From contig JACNJL010000043.1 of assembly GCA_014382585.1 (NCBI GenBank), positions 1 to 64,000 of the forward strand: DNA of 64,000 nucleotides. Direction: 5' to 3'. Each line of letters opens with the position of its first letter. The stretch's first letter is position 1. The DNA is from Limisphaerales bacterium. GTDB taxonomy: Bacteria; Verrucomicrobiota; Verrucomicrobiia; Limisphaerales; UBA1100. Made by a program: the position numbers and the translations under genes. The notes below the pieces were generated by a model that had not been told where the DNA came from, made no database searches, and was given only the letters and a program-made list of their open reading frames with translations. Below, piece after piece: positions 8,646 through 15,827 of this stretch.

Positions 8646-9506
8646 TCATTTTACAATTTCCGTCCCCACGCCTTGGTTGGTAAAAATTTCCAGCAACACC
8701 GCGTGATGAATTCTCCCGTCGACGAGGGCGACTTTGTCGACGCCGGCGTTGATGGCAGTGACGGCGCTGTCGACTTTGGGAATCATCCCGCTGGCGATGA
8801 TGCCGGCTTGTTTCAGTTCATCAACTTCGGCGATGTCGAGGTGCGAAATGAGCGTGGCATCGTCGTCAGGATCGCGCAGCAGCCCGCGCACATCGCTCAT
8901 GAACACCAGCCGCTTGGCGGCCAGCGCAATGGCGGCTTGGGCGGCGGCGACATCGGCGTTGCAGTTGTAAATTTGTCCGTTCGCATCGCGCGCGGTGGGG
9001 GAGATCACCGGCGTGATGCCTTGGGCGATGCATTCCTCCAGCGGCGCAGTGTTCACGGCAGTGACCTCACCGACAAAGCCGTAATCCTGATTATCGGGGG
9101 CATGCCGGGTGCAGGTGAAAATATCCGTGCCGGCAAAGCCCTTGGCCACGCCGCCGAGCGAATTGATCATCTCCACGATCTCGGCATTGATTTCCTGCGA
9201 CAACACCTGATCAACCACCGCCACGGAATCGGCATCCGTGTAGCGCAAACCATTGACGAAGCGCGTCTCCACGCCGGACGCTTCCAGCGCGCGGCTGATG
9301 CGTTTACCACCGCCGTGCACCACCACCGGATTGATCTCGACCGCTTCTAGGAACACCACATCCCGCGCAACACCCGTGCGCACGGCTTCGTCCGGACTGT
9401 CCATGAAACTGCCCCCGTACTTCACTACGAACGTTGCCCCGGCAAAACGCTGAATGTACGGCAGCGCTTCGAGCAATGTGGCGGCTTTGGAGATGAGTTC
9501 CTGCAT
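8646..9506 (-). CDS. argB: Acetylglutamate kinase
   Basis: Phosphorylates N-acetylglutamate in the second step of arginine synthesis. The amino-acid-kinase fold shows in FVVKYGGSFMDSP near residue 26, the glycine loop VVVHGGGKRIS near residue 62, SLGGVAKGFAG, and the C-terminal IPKVDSAVTAINAGVDKVALVDGR (shown in part). It has 286 residues. It begins 1 bp after the argJ stop and has a GGAGG Shine-Dalgarno sequence about 5 nt before the ATG. In many bacteria this enzyme is the arginine feedback point; whether that holds here cannot be seen. Confidence 0.97.
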   Translation of the reverse strand: MQELISKAATLLEALPYIQRFAGATFVVKYGGSFMDSPDEAVRTGVARDVVFLEAVEINPVVVHGGGKRISRALEASGVETRFVNGLRYTDADSVAVVDQVLSQEINAEIVEMINSLGGVAKGFAGTDIFTCTRHAPDNQDYGFVGEVTAVNTAPLEECIAQGITPVISPTARDANGQIYNCNADVAAAQAAIALAAKRLVFMSDVRGLLRDPDDDATLISHLDIAEVDELKQAGIIASGMIPKVDSAVTAINAGVDKVALVDGRIHHAVLLEIFTNQGVGTEIVK

Positions 9507-9507
9507 G

Positions 9508-10824
9508 TCAGCCTCCGAGCGATGTGGGGTCGCTGATGTCGCCCTTGTTGAATTCCACGTATTCCTCGGTGAGATCGGCGGCGTAGAGCGTGGCCTGGCC
9601 TTTTCCGAGATTCAGGTTAATGTGCAGGTCAAACTCCGTCGGCGCGACGGCCGCGCACAAGGTCTCAAAGGTCGTCCGAGTGGGTCTGCCTTTCTTGAGG
9701 GAATAGGTTAGCTTCTTGGTTTCGGGCGCGCTGTAGGCGATGTCGACTTTTTCCTCCACCACCTTCGCAGACGAATAGCCAAGGGTATCGATGATCCGGC
9801 CCCAGTTTGGGTCGCCGCCGTTCCAGCTGGTTTTCACCAACGCACTGTTGCCCACTGCACGCGCGGCAGCATCGGCTTCCTTCTGCGTCTTGGCGCCGCG
9901 CACCCGCACGGTGACCAGTCGCGTGACGCCTTCGCCATCGCGTACCATCATTTTGGAAAGCTCGAGGCAGACGTGATTCAGGGCAGCCTGAAATGTTTTC
10001 AAGTCGCGCGCGCTGAGTTTTTTGTTTCCAGCCAAACCGTTGGCGAGCAGGAGCACAGTGTCGTTGGTGCTCATGTCGCCATCCACGGTGATGCAATTAA
10101 AACTGCTGGCCACGGCCTCGCGCAGGCACTTGCGCAATGCGCCGGCGGGAATTTTTGCGTCGGTTGTGAGGTAGGCGAGCATGGTGGCATGCAGAGGCAT
10201 GCTCGCGGGCCGCACGCCGGTGGGACTCATGCCGGGCTGAATCATGCCCGCGCCCTTGGCAATGCCGCCGAGCCGCACGGTTTGGCCGCCGAGCTGAAAT
10301 TCCACGGCGATCTCTTTCGGCCGCGTGTCGCTGGTCATGATGGCCTCAGCGGCGTGGTGCGCCGCGGTGGGGGAATCATCGAGTTCCTTGACGATCTGCC
10401 GGATGCCGGCGCGGATGTTCGGCATGGGCAGCTCCAGACCAATCCGGCCTGTGCTGCCGACGAGTACATCCTCCGGTTGGAGCAACAATTCCTCGGCCAA
10501 GAGCGCAGTCATTTCCTGCGCATCCTTCAATCCGCGCGGGCCGGTGCAGGCATTGGCGTTGCCGGAATTGATGACGACCGCCTGCGCCTTTCCGTCGGCG
10601 ATGTGGTCCACGCACACCTTCACCGGTGCGGCGCAGATTTGATTGGTCGTAAACATCCCCGCCGCCGTGGCCGGTACCTCGGAGACAATCACGGCCAGAT
10701 CGCGTTTTTGCCCTTTGTTGCTGCCTTTGCCGGTGCCGAGCCGTTTAACATCACAAAACAACCCAGCCGTCAGGAAACCTTGCGGGGCGATAATGGAACC
10801 ATCAATGGAATGAAAAGATTTCAT
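9508..10824 (-). CDS. argJ: Bifunctional glutamate N-acetyltransferase / ornithine acetyltransferase
   Basis: Recycles acetyl groups from N-acetylornithine to glutamate. ArgJ proteins cut themselves before a threonine in an ATML motif; here that is Ala213-Thr214. Residues 193-199 read GMIQPGM, where the family has PNM followed directly by ATML. Here 13 residues (SPTGVRPASMPLH, 200-212) intervene. The remainder is standard, with IAPQGF at the start, NSGNANACTG near residue 88 and NDTVLLLANG after the cleavage site. It is the first structural gene of the arg cluster and lies 51 bp after the Arg-rich leader peptide. Confidence 0.94.
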   Translation of the reverse strand: MKSFHSIDGSIIAPQGFLTAGLFCDVKRLGTGKGSNKGQKRDLAVIVSEVPATAAGMFTTNQICAAPVKVCVDHIADGKAQAVVINSGNANACTGPRGLKDAQEMTALLAEELLLQPEDVLVGSTGRIGLELPMPNIRAGIRQIVKELDDSPTAAHHAAEAIMTSDTRPKEIAVEFQLGGQTVRLGGIAKGAGMIQPGMSPTGVRPASMPLHATMLAYLTTDAKIPAGALRKCLREAVASSFNCITVDGDMSTNDTVLLLANGLAGNKKLSARDLKTFQAALNHVCLELSKMMVRDGEGVTRLVTVRVRGAKTQKEADAAARAVGNSALVKTSWNGGDPNWGRIIDTLGYSSAKVVEEKVDIAYSAPETKKLTYSLKKGRPTRTTFETLCAAVAPTEFDLHINLNLGKGQATLYAADLTEEYVEFNKGDISDPTSLGG

Positions 10825-10840
10825 CTCTTTGGGAGGGGGA

Positions 10841-10871
10841 GCATTGGGAAAAGAATAGGAGAACCCAACGC
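10841..10871 (-). promoter_or_regulatory. Hairpin between the Arg leader peptide and argJ
   Basis: On the minus strand GCGTTGGG (10871-10864) pairs with CCCAATGC (10848-10841), 8 bp with one G-U pair and a 15-nt pyrimidine-rich loop. The 5' arm can instead pair through GCGTTG with CGACGC (10890-10885), which are the second and third arginine codons of the leader. The two pairings exclude each other, as in attenuators. No U tract follows the 3' arm. Confidence 0.5.
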
Positions 10872-10875
10872 AACC

Positions 10876-10923
10876 TTAACGGCGGCGTCGACGCGAAGAC
10901 TTGGATTGAGTCTGCAGGTTCAT
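10876..10923 (-). CDS. Arginine-codon leader peptide of the arg cluster
   Basis: A 15-codon frame reads MNLQTQSKSSRRRRR and ends TAA; the last five codons are CGT CGA CGC CGC CGT, all arginine. It lies between the EamA gene stop (10986) and argJ (10824), on the same strand, directly behind a near-consensus promoter. Transcription would start 0-3 nt before its ATG, so it is probably translated from a leaderless message. Known leader peptides of this kind (his, trp, leu operons) make the ribosome stall when the matching charged tRNA is scarce and so control the genes downstream. That an arginine run precedes arginine genes makes the same logic likely here. The mechanism is inference. Confidence 0.7.
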   Translation of the reverse strand: MNLQTQSKSSRRRRR

Positions 10924-10932
10924 TCGGCGGGA

Positions 10933-10961
10933 AATATAGGCGGGAAGGCGGGGGGTGTCAA
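10933..10961 (-). promoter_or_regulatory. Strong sigma70-like promoter of the arg cluster
   Basis: TTGACA (10961-10956) and TATATT (10938-10933) are separated by 17 bp on the minus strand. The -35 box is a perfect consensus and the -10 box is 5 of 6. The -10 box ends 9 nt before the ATG of the leader peptide, so the transcript should start at or just before that ATG. Confidence 0.8.
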
Positions 10962-10985
10962 TTTGGAATTTGGAATTTTCAACGA

Positions 10986-11945
10986 TCATTGGGACTGGGT
11001 CAAAACCACCATCCCGACTACGCCGCCCACTGCGATCACTCCGCCAATCAATGCGCGCCAGCTTGGCTTTTCTTCTTTCATTAAAATAGCAAACGGGATG
11101 ACGACGAGCGGGGTGATGGCGACGATGGGGAGGACGACGCCGGTGGGGTTGTTGAGCAGGGCCCATTGGTAGCAGGTGACGCCGAAGGCGGGGCCGGCCA
11201 GGGCGTTGAGGATGAGCCAGCGGCGGCCGGCGCGCCAGTCGCTGGCGGGGTTGGTGAGGGCGCGGGCGCTGGGGGAATCGGGGTGACTCTTTATATAAGT
11301 GCGCAGCGCCCACAGGCAAAGGCCGGTGAAAACCATGCCGCCTAGCTGGCGCTGGACGGCGACGGTGAGGCCGGCGTGGAAGGCGTCGCTGCCGGTGAGG
11401 GTGTTGAATTCGGTGAAGGACTCGGTGATGACGCGCACGAGGACACCCGCGCCGAAGCCTTGGCCGAAGGCGGCGACGAGTCCCCAACCGATGCCCTCCC
11501 AAAGAGTGCGACGGTCGAGGTGGAGGTTTTCGCGCGGTGCGAGCGCGATGGCCACGCCAGAGAGGATGACGACGGCGCAGATGATTTGCGGGAGCGAAGG
11601 CAGCGTATCGAGCCACGCGAACTCAATGCCCACCGCCAGCGGTACGGAGACGCAATGGACGATGAGCACCGTAAGCCGCGAGCCGATGCGTTGGAGGGCC
11701 TGGAAGAGCGCGATGTCGCCAAGGCCAAAGCCGACGGCGCCGCTTAAAAAGAGCAGCCAGAAAATGTCTGGCTGAAAATGTTTCGCGCCAATTGCAAAAA
11801 AGAGAAACGCGATGGCGGAGAGCACGATGGGAGCGAAGATCAGCCGCGTGAAGTTGGCTTCGGTGCCGCCGATGTGCTCGGTAGTTTTCCGCGCCGAAAC
11901 GGCGGAGGCGGAAAACAAAACCGTGCACAATAAAGCCGCTAACAT
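10986..11945 (-). CDS. EamA/DMT-family transporter
   Basis: Integral membrane protein of 319 residues with about ten hydrophobic segments in two repeats, as in drug/metabolite (EamA) transporters. The N-terminal half has GDIALFQALQRIGSRLT, and the second half ends in a helix pair with ITPLVVIPFAILMKEEKPSW, a typical EamA C-terminal signature. The substrate is unknown. It lies just upstream of the arg cluster on the same strand. Because the arg promoter is downstream of its stop codon, shared transcription is not required, and a role in amino-acid export would be speculation. Confidence 0.88.
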   Translation of the reverse strand: MLAALLCTVLFSASAVSARKTTEHIGGTEANFTRLIFAPIVLSAIAFLFFAIGAKHFQPDIFWLLFLSGAVGFGLGDIALFQALQRIGSRLTVLIVHCVSVPLAVGIEFAWLDTLPSLPQIICAVVILSGVAIALAPRENLHLDRRTLWEGIGWGLVAAFGQGFGAGVLVRVITESFTEFNTLTGSDAFHAGLTVAVQRQLGGMVFTGLCLWALRTYIKSHPDSPSARALTNPASDWRAGRRWLILNALAGPAFGVTCYQWALLNNPTGVVLPIVAITPLVVIPFAILMKEEKPSWRALIGGVIAVGGVVGMVVLTQSQ

Positions 11946-12024
11946 CGCGCGAAGGGGTACGCGGTTGCGGGCAGTTTGTCACGGGTTTAACATTGAGTTG
12001 CAGGATTGGGGCCAGGGTTTTGGG

Positions 12025-12052
12025 TTGCGAATGGTGGACAAGTGGTTAGAAT
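12025..12052 (+). promoter_or_regulatory. Promoter of the first TPR gene (leaderless type)
   Basis: TTGCGA (12025-12030), a 16-bp spacer and TAGAAT (12047-12052). The start codon follows after 7 nt, so the message would begin at the ATG. No Shine-Dalgarno sequence is present. Confidence 0.55.
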
Positions 12053-12059
12053 TTTGCCG

Positions 12060-12944
12060 ATGAAAGTTTTTTGGATTTTTTTGGCGTTGATGATGAACTT
12101 GAATGTTAATTGCGTGCAGGGGGGGGATAAAGATGGGGCGGCGCTGAAATTTGTGGAGGCGGCGGCGAAGGCGTTTCGCGAAGGGAAAACGGACGAGGCG
12201 CTAAAGCTGGCGGCGAAGGCGGTGGAGGTGGAGCCGAAGAATGCGAATTTGCACTATTTCAAAGGGCAGCTCCACAGTAAACTGGGTCAGCACGCTAAAG
12301 CCGCGGCGGAATACACGAAGGTGCTGGCGTTGAAGCCGGAAAATGATCGCGTCGCCGACACGCATCAGGAACGCGGCGAGGCGTATTTTAAGCTGGGAAA
12401 AATCAAGGAATCGATTGCGGATTTCGACGTGTTTATTAAAGCGTATCCGCGACAAGACCCGCATCATTGGCAGCGCGGCATTTCGTATTATTATGCGAAC
12501 GAATTCAAGAAAGGCTACGAGCAATTCGAGCGGCACCAAACGGTGAACCGCAATGACGTGGAAAATGCGGTGTGGCATTTTTTGTGTTTGGCACGGGCGA
12601 AGGGAATTAAAGAAGCGAAGAAAAAACTCATCCCCATTGTGGGCGATGGCCGCGTGCCGATGATGGAAGTGCTGGCGCTCTTTGGCGGCAAGAGCACGCC
12701 GAAAAAAGTTTTGGCCAAGGCGCGCGCGGGCGGGGTGAAGGGTGCGCGATTGGAACGGCAATTATTTTATGCGCATCTTTATCTTGGGCTTTGGTACGAG
12801 GCGACGGGGGAAAAGAAACTGCGCGACCAATACATTGGCCTCTCCGCGGCGGTGGCGGATAATCATGGCTATATGGGTGACGTGGCGCGAGTGCACGCGG
12901 AGTTGAATAAAATTCCAATCCCAAAAACCAAAGTCGAAAAATAA
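12060..12944 (+). CDS. Exported TPR protein
   Basis: 294 residues: a hydrophobic N-terminus (MKVFWIFLALMMNLNV) that looks like a signal peptide, then TPR-type helices from about residue 25. The second half has a conserved block with HWQRGISYYYANEF and DVENAVWHFLCLARA. The next gene (13036) shares this block and the overall order, so the two are tandem paralogues. The TPR part probably binds protein partners in the periplasm; the function is unknown. The start at 12060 is supported by the signal peptide and by a promoter ending 7 nt before it. Confidence 0.85.
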   Translation: MKVFWIFLALMMNLNVNCVQGGDKDGAALKFVEAAAKAFREGKTDEALKLAAKAVEVEPKNANLHYFKGQLHSKLGQHAKAAAEYTKVLALKPENDRVADTHQERGEAYFKLGKIKESIADFDVFIKAYPRQDPHHWQRGISYYYANEFKKGYEQFERHQTVNRNDVENAVWHFLCLARAKGIKEAKKKLIPIVGDGRVPMMEVLALFGGKSTPKKVLAKARAGGVKGARLERQLFYAHLYLGLWYEATGEKKLRDQYIGLSAAVADNHGYMGDVARVHAELNKIPIPKTKVEK

Positions 12945-12952
12945 CTGAAAGT

Positions 12953-12989
12953 ATTCACCATTGTGATCATTTATATTCACCATTGTGAA
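12953..12989. promoter_or_regulatory. Two palindromic operator-like sites, 22 bp apart
   Basis: ATTCACCATTGTGA occurs at 12953-12966 and again at 12975-12988. Each core is a dyad TTCAC-CATT-GTGA(A/T). The 22-bp period, two helical turns, puts both sites on the same face of the DNA, just upstream of the -35 region of the 13036 gene. This is the expected layout for cooperative binding of a dimeric regulator. Confidence 0.6.
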
Positions 12990-12999
12990 TAGCTTGACC

Positions 13000-13028
13000 T
13001 TGGCGGGGTGGGGTTAACGCCTTAGATT
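13000..13028 (+). promoter_or_regulatory. Promoter of the second TPR gene (leaderless type)
   Basis: TTGGCG (13000-13005), a 17-bp spacer and TAGATT (13023-13028), then 7 nt to a GTG start codon. The arrangement copies that of the paralogous gene at 12060. An alternative -35, TTGACC at 12994, would need a 23-bp spacer. Confidence 0.5.
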
Positions 13029-13035
13029 CGCACCG

Positions 13036-14169
13036 GTGAGGGGAGGTTATTCCAAAATAATTTGTGCGATCGTGCTGTGCTTTGCGGTAGGCGTGGCGGC
13101 ACAGCAATTTCAGGCGCAGCAAAATGGCCAGCGCGATCAGAAGCCGGTGGCTTTTCCCAAGGTGGAACAGGAGGAGTTTTTCCTGCAAGCCATCGACGCC
13201 TTGCAAGCGGGCAATACCAACGCGGTGCTCGAGTTGGTGGACCGCGCGGTAGGCGTGGATGTCACCAATCGTTTTGCTTACATCAAGCGTGCGCAATTGC
13301 TGGATATCTTCAGCCTCGATGAACGCGCGGTGAAGGATTATACCATCGCCATTTCGTACGACCCTACTTTTGCCGACGTGTATCAACTGCGCGGTTGCAA
13401 CCACTTCAAGGCCGGGCGATTGGAGGATGCGGTGGCGGATTGGAATCTGTTTATTAGCCTTAAACCTGAAAAGGAGGCGTTGCACTGGCAGATCTGCGTG
13501 GCCTACGCGTTGCAAGGGCAGTTTAGTGAAGGGCGTAGTCAATTCGAGTGGCACTGGACGGCGAACACCCAAGACGTCGAAGTGGCGTTGTGGCACTTTA
13601 TGTGCACAGCGCGTTTGGATGGATTAGAAAAAGCGCGTGGCGCGATGATGGAAGTGAATCTGAGCGAGGACAAACGCGTGCCGATGGAGGCGCTTTATAA
13701 TTTTTATGCGGGCAAACTCACCGAGGCTGATGTGTGGCTGGCGGTGGAGCAGGGCGCGCCCGATGCAACGGAGCGCTCCAAGCGCGAATTTTTTGCAAAT
13801 TATTACATTGGCGTCCATCGACAGGCCGAAGGCAAACTGGTGGAGGCGCGTGAGTCTGTGGAAAAAGCGCTTGGCATCGCCTATCGCAATGAAGGCTTCA
13901 TCGGCAACAGCCCCGGTGGCCAAATCCGCGCGGGCGATATGGCGCGCGTGCATCTGGGCATTCTCGACACGCAAATCAAAAACGCCAAAGCCTTGGCGGC
14001 GGCGCAATCGCCCGAGGCCCTCGCGGCGCGGCGGCGGATGATGTTATTGAGTGTCGGAGGGTTGGTGGGGCTCGTTGGGTTTGGTGTTTTTCTACAACGC
14101 CGTCGCCCAAAGATTGTCGCTGTGCCTGAGCTGGACGACGCCGAATTGGCTGAGAAAAGCTCGACTTAA
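13036..14169 (+). CDS. Exported TPR protein with C-terminal membrane anchor
   Basis: 377 residues from a GTG start: a signal peptide (ICAIVLCFAVGVAAQ), TPR-like helices, the same HWQ...VALWHFMCTARLDG block as the gene before it, and a C-terminal transmembrane segment (LLSVGGLVGLVGFGVFL) followed by RRR. It is probably periplasmic and anchored in the inner membrane. The GTG is chosen because no ATG gives the signal peptide and a promoter ends 7 nt before it. The two operator-like palindromes upstream suggest that this copy is regulated separately from its paralogue. Confidence 0.82.
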   Translation: MRGGYSKIICAIVLCFAVGVAAQQFQAQQNGQRDQKPVAFPKVEQEEFFLQAIDALQAGNTNAVLELVDRAVGVDVTNRFAYIKRAQLLDIFSLDERAVKDYTIAISYDPTFADVYQLRGCNHFKAGRLEDAVADWNLFISLKPEKEALHWQICVAYALQGQFSEGRSQFEWHWTANTQDVEVALWHFMCTARLDGLEKARGAMMEVNLSEDKRVPMEALYNFYAGKLTEADVWLAVEQGAPDATERSKREFFANYYIGVHRQAEGKLVEARESVEKALGIAYRNEGFIGNSPGGQIRAGDMARVHLGILDTQIKNAKALAAAQSPEALAARRRMMLLSVGGLVGLVGFGVFLQRRRPKIVAVPELDDAELAEKSST

Positions 14170-14216
14170 TCGGCCGACTGGTTTTCATCCTTCGCGTTCA
14201 CGCGATCATCGATCAT

Positions 14217-15620
14217 ATGAGCTTACCCACAGACATTCGCGCCATAGGCGCGGCACTTTATTTTCTACCTGTCCACACCCGCATGCCGCTGAAGTTTGGC
14301 GGGGAGACGGTGACGTACGTCACGTGCGCCCGCGCGCGGGTGACGGTTCGCGATGCCGCCGGTCGCACCGCGGACGGCTGGGGCGAAACACCGCTGAGCG
14401 TCACGTGGGTTTGGCCGAGCACGTTGGGTTACAAGGAGCGGCACGAGGCGATGAAAGCCTTTTGTGAAACACTGGCCGGCGCGTGGGCGGACTTTTCCGC
14501 GAGCGGGCATCCGATGGAAGTGGGGCAGGATTTTATTGAAGGCGTTTTGCCGGGGCTGCTCGAGCAGCACAACGAAGGAGCAACGGAGCCGATGCCGTGG
14601 CTCGGGGCGCTCGTGTGCAATTCACTTTTTGATATCGCGCTGCACGACGCGTTTGGAAATTTGCACGGGCGGGATGTTTACAAAACGTACAATGCCGAGT
14701 GGATGAATCGTTCGCTGGAGGAATTTTTGGAGCCGGCGGCAGAGTCAGTTTCCTTCGCAGGAAAATATCCGGAAGATTTTTTTGTGGCCGAACCGTCCAC
14801 GCAATTACCCGCGTGGCATCTCGTCGGCGGGGTGGACCCGCTCGATGAAAGCGAGTTGACCGGCAACGAACCGGATGACGAGCATCCGGTGTTGCTCGCC
14901 GATTGGATAAAAACCGACGGCCTCAAGTGCCTCAAAATAAAACTGCGCGGCACCGATGCAGCGTGGGATTACGCGCGCATTGTCAAAGTGGGCGAGATCG
15001 CAGTAGCCGGCGGCGTGGAATGGTTGACCACCGATTTCAATTGCACCGTCACCGAGCCGGAATATGTGAACACGATTTTGGATGACCTGCGCGCTGAGCA
15101 CCCGAAATTGTTTGAGATGCTTTTGTATGTCGAGCAACCGTTCCCGTACGACCTCGAGCAACACGCCATCGACACCCACAGTTGCAGCAAGCGTAAGCCC
15201 CTGTTCCTAGATGAAAGCGCGCACGATTGGCAACACGTGCGGCTGGGACGCAAACTGGGCTGGACCGGCGTGGCGCTCAAAACCTGCAAAACCCAAACCG
15301 GCGCACTGCTATCAGCGTGCTGGGCGAAAGCACACGGAATGGGGCTGATGGTACAGGATTTGACCAACCCAATGCTCGCGCAAGTGCCGCATTGCCGACT
15401 GTCCGCACAGATGGGCACAATTATGGGCGTGGAAACGAATGCGATGCAGTTTTATCCTGCGGCTTCCACCGTCGAGGCCGCGGTGCATCCGGGGCTGTAT
15501 CAGCGGCGCGGGGGCAAGGTGGATTTGTCCACGTTAGGGGGGAGTGGTTTCGGCTATGGCGAGGCGATTGGCGTGCGCGAATTGCCAGAGGCCGCGGCGG
15601 TGTGCGGCGAATGTGAATAA
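14217..15620 (+). CDS. Enolase-superfamily protein (mandelate racemase / muconate cycloisomerase-like)
   Basis: 467 residues. The N-terminal capping domain is followed by a TIM barrel with the superfamily ligands: the Lys-x-Lys motif in CLKIKLRG, Asp in TTDFNCTV, Glu in YVEQPFPYD and Asp in LFLDESAHDW. These enzymes abstract a proton next to a carboxylate on a Mg2+ ion; acid sugars are common substrates. The protein is longer than typical members (about 370-400 residues) because of an insertion before the barrel. Many verrucomicrobial relatives accompany sugar-degrading genes. The substrate cannot be told from sequence. A terminator-like hairpin follows at 15742. Confidence 0.83.
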   Translation: MSLPTDIRAIGAALYFLPVHTRMPLKFGGETVTYVTCARARVTVRDAAGRTADGWGETPLSVTWVWPSTLGYKERHEAMKAFCETLAGAWADFSASGHPMEVGQDFIEGVLPGLLEQHNEGATEPMPWLGALVCNSLFDIALHDAFGNLHGRDVYKTYNAEWMNRSLEEFLEPAAESVSFAGKYPEDFFVAEPSTQLPAWHLVGGVDPLDESELTGNEPDDEHPVLLADWIKTDGLKCLKIKLRGTDAAWDYARIVKVGEIAVAGGVEWLTTDFNCTVTEPEYVNTILDDLRAEHPKLFEMLLYVEQPFPYDLEQHAIDTHSCSKRKPLFLDESAHDWQHVRLGRKLGWTGVALKTCKTQTGALLSACWAKAHGMGLMVQDLTNPMLAQVPHCRLSAQMGTIMGVETNAMQFYPAASTVEAAVHPGLYQRRGGKVDLSTLGGSGFGYGEAIGVRELPEAAAVCGECE

Positions 15621-15741
15621 CCTTTCAATATTTTTCCGGTGTGTTATGGGCAGGAAACCGCTTTGATGCGCCGGTCTGCTGTCGAATTCGTTGAAAGGAA
15701 TTGATGGGATTCACCGTTCGTTACGTCGAATTTTCCAGCTG

Positions 15742-15782
15742 TCCCGCGTTGATACGTACACGCGGGATTGCGAGTTTTTTTT
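15742..15782 (+). terminator. Rho-independent terminator
   Basis: The 8-bp stem TCCCGCGT/ACGCGGGA (15742-15749 and 15760-15767) is followed after 7 nt by eight T. It lies in the 207-bp gap after the enolase-superfamily gene and separates that gene from the TPR/ExbBD operon. Confidence 0.65.
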
Positions 15783-15827
15783 GATAAAAACGGTTGCCGA
15801 AAAAACAAACTGGAACGACCTTATACT

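Noticed and set aside
10924-11616. A long frame that would make the arginine-rich peptide the C-terminus of a 246-residue protein
   Set aside because: The upstream part is an out-of-frame shadow of the EamA gene, Arg/His/Pro-rich. The promoter and ATG at 10923 explain the short frame better.
15822-15827. TATACT directly before the first giant TPR gene as a -10 box
   Set aside because: It touches the ATG, so transcription would start inside the gene, and no -35 box fits at 16-18 bp.
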